A stretch of 64,000 nt of DNA from Bin87 sp965262485 (lineage in GTDB: Bacteria > Chloroflexota > Dehalococcoidia > Lucifugimonadales > UBA3495): positions 3,348,001-3,412,000 of the forward strand of contig OZ253540.1 of NCBI GenBank assembly GCA_965262485.1. The letters are read 5' to 3'. Position 1 is the first letter of the stretch. Each line of letters opens with the position of its first letter. Of this stretch, positions 24,155 through 30,321 are shown in pieces. The notes under the pieces were generated by a model. That model did no database searches. It saw only the letters and a program-made list of their open reading frames with translations, and was not told where the DNA came from. A program made the position numbers and the translations under genes.

Positions 24155-25123
24155 ATGCTCGACGACTTGGTTGGCGTGATCGAAACGCTGCAACAGCGCA
24201 TCCGCGACCACGGTCCGACGCTGCGGGAAAACGAAACCCGCACGCGTATGGCTTTGATAGACCCTCTGCTCACAGTGTTGGGATGGGACGTGTCCGACCC
24301 GGCGGTGGTAACGCCGGAGTACAACGTGAGCGGTCGATGGGCCGATTACGCTCTGTTGGGGTCGGATGGCGGGCCGGCTGCCACATTAGAGGCCAAAAAG
24401 CTGGGGGAGTCGCTGGCGTCCCATAGGATGCAGATGCTCAACTACTCCAACGCCGCTGGAATCGCTTACGCCGGACTTACCGACGGGAATCACTGGGAAT
24501 TGTATGAGGTTTTCGCTCAGAAACCGCTAGAAGAACGTCGGGTTCTGCAATTGTCCATCGTTGAAACTCCGGCACACCAATGCGCGCTAAAATTGCTGCT
24601 GCTGTGGCGGCCCAACCTGGCGTCCGGCCAGCCGATGCCGGCCAACGAGCCGATCTTGGTCAACAACACAGCGTTTACGGAACCGCAAGAATCTGCTGCG
24701 CCAAGTCCAGCGCCACTTCCACCTGCCGCACTCCCAACCAGCGGTGACGGGTGGGCGCCGTTTCCCGAATTCAATCCGCCGAGCCGCAGCGAACCACCAC
24801 CGGCAATGAGGTTCCCAGACGGCAGTGTGCAAAAGATTCAACGCTGGAACGATATGTTGGTAGCAGTTGCAACGTGGCTGTATGCTGCTGGCAGGCTTGC
24901 AGTTGGGAATATGCCGGTGCGGTCCAGCTCGAAAATTTACATTGTTCACAACCAGCCAATACATCCGACAGGCAATCAATTTTTTCAGTACCGAGCTATT
25001 GCTGACACACCGCTGGTGGTAAATACTCACGGCAGTGCCGTCCAAATCAGAAAAAACGCGCAAACGTTGTTGCAACACTGCGGCGTCGACCCCGCTACCG
25101 TACAATTGCAGGTGAGAGAATAA
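24155..25123 (+). CDS. Solo HSDR_N-type restriction nuclease domain protein
   Basis: The 322-residue protein opens with a helical region (LQQRIRDHGPTLRENETRTR) and a PD-(D/E)xK nuclease core, RWADYALLGSDGGPAATLEAKK, as in the N-terminal domain of type I HsdR subunits. YSNAAGIAYAGLTDGNHWEL completes it. A Pro-rich linker (about 185-225) leads to a C-terminal domain of about 95 residues that I do not recognise. There is no helicase and no HsdM/S nearby, so this is not a type I enzyme. A defence role is inferred. Confidence 0.65.
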   Translation: MLDDLVGVIETLQQRIRDHGPTLRENETRTRMALIDPLLTVLGWDVSDPAVVTPEYNVSGRWADYALLGSDGGPAATLEAKKLGESLASHRMQMLNYSNAAGIAYAGLTDGNHWELYEVFAQKPLEERRVLQLSIVETPAHQCALKLLLLWRPNLASGQPMPANEPILVNNTAFTEPQESAAPSPAPLPPAALPTSGDGWAPFPEFNPPSRSEPPPAMRFPDGSVQKIQRWNDMLVAVATWLYAAGRLAVGNMPVRSSSKIYIVHNQPIHPTGNQFFQYRAIADTPLVVNTHGSAVQIRKNAQTLLQHCGVDPATVQLQVRE

Positions 25124-25153
25124 TCGTCGGAACGTCCACGCAGGGAGAACGAC

Positions 25154-25447
25154 ATGGCTACCACACTGAAACCGGAAATAGCAGCGCGCATCGCCGAATT
25201 AGCAAAACGGCTGGGGTATGCCGGCCCCGATGCGGTCGAAAAGGTGCTTGAGAAAGCGCTAGACGACCTGGACGCGCAAACGCCGCCGGAAAGGCGAAGG
25301 TTTTCGGAGGAAGAGATGCGTACCATGCTCGCCCCGATAATTGAAGCCGGAATTCGTTGGCGCAAAGAACACCCATACGACGACGCGAATCCTCCGTCCA
25401 AAGTCTGGCAGGAGGAATTGTATGACGAACACGGCTTGCCTAAATGA
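25154..25447 (+). CDS. Antitoxin of a VapBC-type pair
   Basis: The 97-residue protein has AGGGAGAACGACATG at its start. ATTLKPEIAARIAELAKRLG is an N-terminal helical DNA-binding segment, followed by an acidic middle and a C-terminal tail (SKVWQEELYDEHGLPK) likely to wrap the toxin. The stop overlaps the toxin ATG (ATGATG context). Function is inferred from position and size. Confidence 0.7.
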   Translation: MATTLKPEIAARIAELAKRLGYAGPDAVEKVLEKALDDLDAQTPPERRRFSEEEMRTMLAPIIEAGIRWRKEHPYDDANPPSKVWQEELYDEHGLPK

Positions 25448-25833
25448 TGGTTGCCGATACTTCAGCGCTAGTCGCGATAGTCACCAACGAACCGGAACGT
25501 TCGGCGTTTTACGACGCCATGCTTAACGACGGAGAAGTCCTCATATCTACTGCCAATGCCGTCGAGTTTCTAATCGTCGCATTCGGAAGGGGTAGCGCTG
25601 TTTATCAAAACGCCACGAACCTGCTCGAACAACCGTTCATCACGCTGGTACCACCTGGGGATGCAGAGATCTGGGCCGCCGCAAGCGCCCACCAAACCTA
25701 CGGCCGGGGTCACCATCCCGCCCGACTGAACTTCGGTGACACGTTCGCCTACGCGCTTGCCAGTACCCGCGGTTTACCACTGCTATTCAAGGGCGGCGAT
25801 TTCGCTCGCACTGACATCGCAGCAGCGGTGTAG
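25444..25833 (+). CDS. VapC-type PIN-domain toxin
   Basis: The 129-residue PIN protein carries the four-acid site: D in MVADTSALVAI, E in ANAVEFLIVAFGRG, D in LNFGDTFAYALA, and D in LLFKGGDFARTDIAAAV. It should be an RNase, typically cutting tRNA or rRNA when free of its antitoxin. It is translationally coupled to the upstream antitoxin. All motifs are intact, so the module can be active. Confidence 0.88.
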   Translation: MMVADTSALVAIVTNEPERSAFYDAMLNDGEVLISTANAVEFLIVAFGRGSAVYQNATNLLEQPFITLVPPGDAEIWAAASAHQTYGRGHHPARLNFGDTFAYALASTRGLPLLFKGGDFARTDIAAAV

Positions 25834-25948
25834 TCGTTTGGATCATCGGGCCATCCCGCCACCGGTGTTAGAATGAAATAGGGAACCCGACATCATTGCT
25901 CGCCTCGCCGCGTGTTCAACGTCATCCATACCGGAGAATGCAACAACC

Positions 25949-26881
25949 ATGTACTCCAAAGTGATCGTCCCGCTGGATGGTTCAGAACTATCCTCACAGG
26001 CATTGCCCTACGCGCAGTTGGTCGCCCGCTCTCTTTCGGCGCCCATCGAACTGGTGCAGGCATATGACATACTCCCGCCTGGCATGTTGGGAACCCAGTC
26101 CCAGAGCGTTATCGACCAGATCACCGATTCCGCCCGCGATCGCGCGGCAGGTTCCCTGGAACCGGTTCGGGAAACCCTGGCCGCCGCCGGCCATTCGGTC
26201 AGCGCGTTCGTCCAGCGGGGGTCTGCTGCCGAGGCCATTGTCGCCCAAGCCAGCGCCGATCCAACCGCGCTGGTAGTAATGTGCACCCACGGACGGGGTG
26301 GTATTGCTCGCTGGGTGCTGGGCAGCGTTACCGACCGGGTGTTGCACACCATACCCAACCCAATGCTCATCGTTCGATCCACCGTAACCGGCCCGGCATC
26401 GCCGGAATCCTCCCTGCAAAAAGTCGTGGTGCCTCTGGACGGCTCGCCGCTCGCCGAGTCGGCGCTGCCCCACGTCGCCACCATTGCCACCGCGCTGTCC
26501 GCTGGAATCCATATCGTCCGCGTAACGCCCACGCTGGACCGCTATCGTCAACAGCTTCTGGCATACACCTCGGACATGAGTGGCATACCCGAATACAACG
26601 CGACTTCCGCCGAAGAACTGGTGGCAGCAGACGCCAATGAGGTCGCCACCTATCTGGAAGACGTCAAGAACCGGCTGGCCACCGACCACAGCCACGCTGT
26701 CACCAGCGAGCACATCGTCCACCAGAATGTTGCGCAGGCCATCATAGACCAGTCCGCCACCCAACCCTCGTTGGTGGCAATGACGACCCACGGTCGCGGC
26801 GGCGTAGGTCGCATGGTTCTGGGCAGCGTCACCGACCGGGTGATTCGGCACGCCAACGTTCCGATTCTGGTGATGCGCTAG
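25949..26881 (+). CDS. Tandem universal stress protein (two UspA domains)
   Basis: The 310-residue protein consists of two UspA domains (about 1-145 and 155-310). Each starts VIVPLDGSELS / VVVPLDGSPLA and ends with the ATP-binding loop, THGRGGIARWVLGSVTDRVL and THGRGGVGRMVLGSVTDRVI, then PILVMR. The G-2x-G-9x-G(S/T) pattern implies ATP binding. It probably acts in the cytosol in stress survival. ACCGGAGAATGCAACAACC before the ATG provides a weak RBS. Confidence 0.9.
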   Translation: MYSKVIVPLDGSELSSQALPYAQLVARSLSAPIELVQAYDILPPGMLGTQSQSVIDQITDSARDRAAGSLEPVRETLAAAGHSVSAFVQRGSAAEAIVAQASADPTALVVMCTHGRGGIARWVLGSVTDRVLHTIPNPMLIVRSTVTGPASPESSLQKVVVPLDGSPLAESALPHVATIATALSAGIHIVRVTPTLDRYRQQLLAYTSDMSGIPEYNATSAEELVAADANEVATYLEDVKNRLATDHSHAVTSEHIVHQNVAQAIIDQSATQPSLVAMTTHGRGGVGRMVLGSVTDRVIRHANVPILVMR

Positions 26882-26897
26882 GGCGTGTTTACAAATA

Positions 26898-27237
26898 CCG
26901 TCATTCCAGCACCTCAACCGTCGTTCCAGCGTAGGCTGGAATCCACATCGCACCTCAACCGTCGTTCCAGCGCAGGCTGGAATCCACATCGCACCTCAAC
27001 CGTCGTTCCAGCGTAGGCTGGAATCCACATCGCACCTCAACCGTCGTTCCAGCGTAGGCTGGAATCCACATCGCACCTCAACCGTCGTTCCAGCACTTCA
27101 ACCGTCGTTCCAGCGCAGGCTGGAATCCACATCGCACCTCAACCGTCGTTCCAGCGTAGGCTGGAATCCACATCGCACCTCAACCGTCGTTCCAGCACTT
27201 CAACCGTCGTTCCAGCGTAGGCTGGAATCCACATCTC
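26898..27237. repeat. 41-bp tandem array with embedded 20-bp short units
   Basis: Seven units begin CCGTCGTTCCAGCG(T/C)AGGC and continue TGGAATCCACATCGCACCTCAA (41 bp); the last is partial. Three 20-bp units, CCGTCGTTCCAGCACTTCAA or a close variant (26898, 27082 and 27184), lack the 21-bp middle. Units are near-identical with no unique spacers, so this is not CRISPR. The left edge (TTTACAAATACCGTCATTCC) resembles a MITE M end. Confidence 0.9.
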
Positions 27238-27290
27238 GACAGGGCATACAATTTTAGGCCAAACGGGAAAGTAGGCTTGGGGATCCGACG

Positions 27291-27578
27291 TTGAAACAAC
27301 CTTGCGTATACATCCTGGCCAGTCACCGCCACGGGACGTTGTACACCGGTGTTACATCCAACCTGGTACAGCGGGTGTGGCAGCATAAAAACGGCCTGGC
27401 GGATGGTTTTACGAAAAAATACGCAGTGCATAGTCTGGTTTGGTACGAAATGCACGAAAACATGGAATCCGCAATCGTCCGAGAAAAGCGCATCAAGGCT
27501 TGGAAACGCGCGTGGAAGCTGCGGTTGATCGCCCAGGAAAATCCAACATGGGGCGATTTGTTCGATGCTCTGACGTAA
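27291..27578 (+). CDS. GIY-YIG domain nuclease, short single-domain type
   Basis: The 95-residue protein starts at TTG (27291) and is almost entirely GIY-YIG: VYILASHRHGTLYTGVTSNL, RVWQHKNG, FTKKYAVHSLVWYE, and AIVREKRIKAWKRAWKLRLI with the conserved Glu and Arg. Proteins of this type occur singly in many genomes with unknown roles. It is flanked by palindromes of the same family on both sides (CCAGCGTAGGCTGG before, CCAGCCTACGCTGG after), which suggests a link to these repeats. Confidence 0.88.
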   Translation: MKQPCVYILASHRHGTLYTGVTSNLVQRVWQHKNGLADGFTKKYAVHSLVWYEMHENMESAIVREKRIKAWKRAWKLRLIAQENPTWGDLFDALT

Positions 27579-27597
27579 TGCAGTAGCAATATTCGTG

Positions 27598-27698
27598 GGC
27601 CCCAGCCTACGCTGGGGCGACGGTGTGGAGCTGGGGCGACGGTGTAGAAGCGAATGACAGCAGGCCGGTTTGGTTTGGCAAAGTAGGTGCGCGTGAGG
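27598..27698. repeat. Palindrome related to the 41-bp array, then a repeat G fragment
   Basis: CCCCAGCCTACGCTGGGGCG at about 27600 shares its core with the array upstream of the GIY-YIG gene. AATGACAGCAGGCCGGTTTG and GGCAAAGTAGGTGCGCGTGA match the flank sequence also seen at 29140-29185 and 44340-44375. Confidence 0.65.
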
Positions 27699-27827
27699 TC
27701 AGCACTCCCTTGATCTCACCCGAATACCCACGCTGGGTTTCAGGATCTGAACGCTGTCGATGGGATGCCACGGCAACTGCGATTGCAGGAACTCGGCCAC
27801 CACCTGCATTTCGGGGGCTTCGGGCAT
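27699..27827 (-). pseudogene. Formamidopyrimidine/Nei-type DNA glycosylase, N-terminal remnant
   Basis: The ATG at 27827 directly follows the alkyltransferase-like stop. The frame reads MPEAPEMQVVAEFLQSQLPW and HPIDSVQILKPSVG, which is the start of Fpg/Nei with the catalytic N-terminal Pro2 and Glu3. After about 34 codons it runs into repeat sequence and stops at 27701-27699. The H2TH and zinc-finger domains are gone. It was probably a repair operon with the upstream gene. Confidence 0.75.
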
Positions 27828-28232
27828 CTAGTTACTGCTCTCCTGATGGGGGTCCATCCATCCGAACCGCCGGAAACTGACGCGATCCGCATCGCTGAAC
27901 TCAACCCCTTCCTGCTCCAGCAGCTCACGTTGCAGTTGAGCGCCCAGGCCAACGCCGCGCGGACTGATCCTGCCCTGGTGATTGATAACCCGGTGCCACG
28001 GCACGTCGTTGTCCCGATCCAGCGACGCCAGGCAGTAGCCCACCATGCGGGGAGTGCAATCGCCCACAATCATGGCGATCTGGCCGTAGGTTGCCACCTG
28101 GCCGTGGGGAATCTCCCGCACCATATCCAGCACGCGGGCATAAACCGGAATAACGTCGTCCGGTCTTTCAGTCGCGTCCAATCGCGTTGCAGCAGTCTGT
28201 ATCCGGACAGTTTGTATCCTGGGTGTTCGCAT
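27828..28232 (-). CDS. Alkyltransferase-like protein (ATL), non-catalytic MGMT homologue
   Basis: The 134-residue protein has the MGMT DNA-binding core: VREIPHGQVATYGQIAMIVG, RMVGYCLASLDRDNDVPWHR, VINHQGRISPRGVG. The active-site motif PCHRV reads PWHRV, with Trp in place of the alkyl-accepting Cys, the hallmark of ATL proteins. ATLs bind O6-alkylguanine and steer it to nucleotide excision repair. The N-terminal 30 residues are not conserved, and the true start could be internal. It precedes a truncated glycosylase gene. Confidence 0.85.
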   Translation of the reverse strand: MRTPRIQTVRIQTAATRLDATERPDDVIPVYARVLDMVREIPHGQVATYGQIAMIVGDCTPRMVGYCLASLDRDNDVPWHRVINHQGRISPRGVGLGAQLQRELLEQEGVEFSDADRVSFRRFGWMDPHQESSN

Positions 28233-28405
28233 TAGTGAAGCGTCGCCGTCGTTGGATGGAGTCCGCCGGCTCTGTTTCGCGCCAGTTTAGCATTTTTGCT
28301 GCGTTCGGTTCCCCCGTAGCCCGCCATCCGGTATCATCAGCGCCAGACGCATCATACCAAGCCGTGCTGACATTAGAGATATAAGGCGATTTCGCAACCC
28401 CAGCC

Positions 28406-28545
28406 CGTCATTCCCGCGAAGGCGGGAATCCAGAATACCCTGAATGCGAACGATGTCTGCTTTCCAAAGCGCCTGGATTCCGGCCCCGTATCAAGTACGG
28501 GGTGACGTTCTTTCGCCGGAATGACGTGAAATGTCAACAAAACCT
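28406..28545. repeat. MITE family M, copy 4, with nested 19-bp palindrome
   Basis: The left arm GTCATTCCCGCGAAGGCGGG lacks the outer TTGACA. The right arm GATTCCGG...TTTCGCCGGAATGACG is split by the palindrome at 28484-28502 plus TGACGTTC. TGTCAACAAAACCT closes the element at 28532-28545, just before the next gene's RBS. Confidence 0.85.
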
Positions 28546-28566
28546 AATACCGCAGGAGGAAATCTC

Positions 28567-28962
28567 ATGGAATATCGAATCAATCACGTACACATCAGGG
28601 CTTCGGATCCCCACACTACCGCTGCCTGGTACGAGCAGTATTTCGGAGCAAAAATCGTATCGGAGCGGCAGGTGATGCCCAACACCATCACCATCGGCAT
28701 GGAAATGGGCGGGCAGTGCCGCCTGAACGTATCCTCCAAACCCCCGGGGTCGTCCGACGAGCGCAGCGTCGCCGAGCTCAACCGCCTGGGGCTGGAACAC
28801 TTTGGCTTCGACGTCGAAGACCTTAAGGCCGAACTCGACCGCTTGCAGGAAGCCGGCATCCGCGTCGTGCTGCCCTACACCGAAACCCCCACCGGCAGTC
28901 GCCTGGCGTATATCGAAGGCCCGGACGACGTCCTAATCGAGCTGGTGCAGCCGGCGAGTTAG
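28567..28962 (+). CDS. VOC-superfamily (glyoxalase/dioxygenase-like) protein
   Basis: The ATG at 28567 has a strong GCAGGAGGA seven bases upstream; the in-frame start at 28531 lies in a MITE. The 131-residue protein has paired beta-alpha-beta-beta-beta modules: INHVHIRASDPHTTAAWYEQ, RLNVSSKPPG, LEHFGFDVEDLKAELDRLQ, RLAYIEGPDDVLIELVQ. Candidate metal ligands are H8, H71 region (LEHFGF) and the E in VLIELVQ. The reaction is unknown; members include glyoxalases and extradiol dioxygenases. Confidence 0.88.
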   Translation: MEYRINHVHIRASDPHTTAAWYEQYFGAKIVSERQVMPNTITIGMEMGGQCRLNVSSKPPGSSDERSVAELNRLGLEHFGFDVEDLKAELDRLQEAGIRVVLPYTETPTGSRLAYIEGPDDVLIELVQPAS

Positions 28963-28997
28963 GTTCACCCTGCCCCTCACGCGTACCCACTTAATCC

Positions 28998-29116
28998 GTC
29001 ATTGCGACCCCGTACTTGATACGGGGGTGGCAATCTCGTCGCCGTAGCAATTATGGTTCGCCGGCGTGTGCTCAACCGCAACGAGGTTGCCACGTCGCTG
29101 CGCTCCTCGCAATGAC
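28998..29116. repeat. Repeat A, copy 3, with 19-bp palindrome near the left end
   Basis: GTCATTGCGA is followed by the palindrome (29008-29026) in place of the usual GGAGCATAGCGAC, then GTGGCAATCTCGTCGCCGTA, and ends GCGCTCCTCGCAATGAC. Confidence 0.85.
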
Positions 29117-29217
29117 AGATGGGGGTGGGCGCCCTTCGCAATGACAGTCGGCTGGTTTGGTTTGACAAAGTGGATACGCGTGAGCCCCCTGCCCAGGGCC
29201 ACCGTGTTATCCGGCAG

Positions 29218-29787
29218 TTACGCGGCGTCCCTGGGTTCGGCCACCTCGGCCTTAAACGCCCCGGCGGCCCAGGCCAGCGCTGCCAGCATCATCAGCGGGT
29301 CCATTATCTGCCAGACGATACCATTGTCGGTAAAGTACGCGTTGACGAAAACCACCACGCCGAGGACAACCGCCTTCGCCGCGCCGATGCGGCCGGCAGT
29401 GCAGCCGCATCGCCAGAGGGCCACCGCCGCCACGCTGCAAAACGCGATGAACATGGGATTGACCGTCAGCCACACTACGTCGGAATAATCACCGAACCAG
29501 GCGTTGCTATAAGTGTTGGCAAAGACTGCCAGGGCGAAAATACCCAACGCCAGGCTGCGTACCCAGGCCGCGCGGCGGGTGCTGAGCCAGGCCACCCACA
29601 CGCCGGCCACGGCGATAATCAGCGCGCCCAGCTGCCAGGCCCGCCAGAGCCATTGGTTGGAATCCATCCCGTCGCCAAGGATGGCGCTCTTTTCGGCCCA
29701 GGCGAACACGGCCACCGCCACAAAAGCGACGGCGGCAATCGATGCAACCGGGCTCAGGTCTCCGCAGGGTGCTAACAATTTACGCAT
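29218..29787 (-). CDS. Polytopic membrane protein, unknown
   Basis: The start is taken at the ATG at 29787 (MRKLLAPCGDLSPVAS), giving 189 residues with five or six hydrophobic helices: IAAVAFVAVAVFAW, LGALIIAVAGVWVAWL, LALGIFALAVFANTY, NPMFIAFCSVAAVALW, AVVLGVVVFVNAYF and PLMMLAALAWAAGAF. No transporter signature or charged pore motif is evident. It lies just downstream of an ABM-type gene read in the same direction and may share its transcript. Confidence 0.65.
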   Translation of the reverse strand: MRKLLAPCGDLSPVASIAAVAFVAVAVFAWAEKSAILGDGMDSNQWLWRAWQLGALIIAVAGVWVAWLSTRRAAWVRSLALGIFALAVFANTYSNAWFGDYSDVVWLTVNPMFIAFCSVAAVALWRCGCTAGRIGAAKAVVLGVVVFVNAYFTDNGIVWQIMDPLMMLAALAWAAGAFKAEVAEPRDAA

Positions 29788-29809
29788 AAGGATGACTCCG
29801 GACGGTCTG

Positions 29810-29828
29810 CCCCGTACTTGATACGGGG
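29810..29828. repeat. 19-bp palindrome (P element), isolated copy
   Basis: CCCCGTACTTGATACGGGG sits between the ABM gene and the membrane-protein gene, flanked by GGTCTG and GTGAGGGTGGC, a residue of family C. Confidence 0.8.
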
Positions 29829-29842
29829 GTGAGGGTGGCTCC

Positions 29843-30181
29843 CTACCAGTTGACCAGGCCCGGTTTTTGCGCCTTCCAGCCGTCGTCCGACGGGAACACG
29901 GTTTCCATCTCCACACGGCCCAGGTCGCCGTCAAACATGTGCTCCACGGAGGAGCGCCAGGCGGTGTAGTGCGGCTGTTCGCGGTGGGTGGCGTGAGCCT
30001 CGCGGTTGGCGTAAACCTCATAGAGGTAGAACTGGTTGGGGTTATCGGGGTTGCGGAGAATGTCAAAGCGGAAGCAGTTTTCCTCGTCGCGCACGGAACC
30101 CTGCCCGTCGCCCAGGCTGGCCGCGGCAAACTCGTCGGCGTAGCCATCCTTAATGTTAACGGTAACGAAAAGAGCGTACAT
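29843..30181 (-). CDS. Antibiotic-biosynthesis-monooxygenase (ABM) family protein
   Basis: The 112-residue ferredoxin-like protein starts with AGGAGGACACCAGTCATG. MYALFVTVNIKDGYADEFAA, CFRFDILRNPDNPNQFYLYE, and THREQPHYTAWRSSVEHMFD follow the ABM/LsrG/YgiN pattern, including the conserved H-x2-P/H-x3-W segment. Family members are cofactor-independent monooxygenases or act on quinols and autoinducer-2 derivatives. The substrate here is unknown. Confidence 0.85.
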   Translation of the reverse strand: MYALFVTVNIKDGYADEFAAASLGDGQGSVRDEENCFRFDILRNPDNPNQFYLYEVYANREAHATHREQPHYTAWRSSVEHMFDGDLGRVEMETVFPSDDGWKAQKPGLVNW

Positions 30182-30321
30182 GACTGGTGTCCTCCTGTGT
30201 GTTGAGGCGGCATAGGGGCATCAGGCGTGGCCGCCCGGCGCATTATAGCAGGCACAGTTAGGAGGGCTACCGGGAACACACGGGCTATAATGCCGTCCTA
30301 AAAGCCGGTTCGAGAGGTATT

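Noticed and set aside
26898..27237. CRISPR-like array
   Set aside because: Units of 41 bp abut each other with no unique spacers, the 20-bp units are deletion forms of the same repeat, and no cas gene is nearby.
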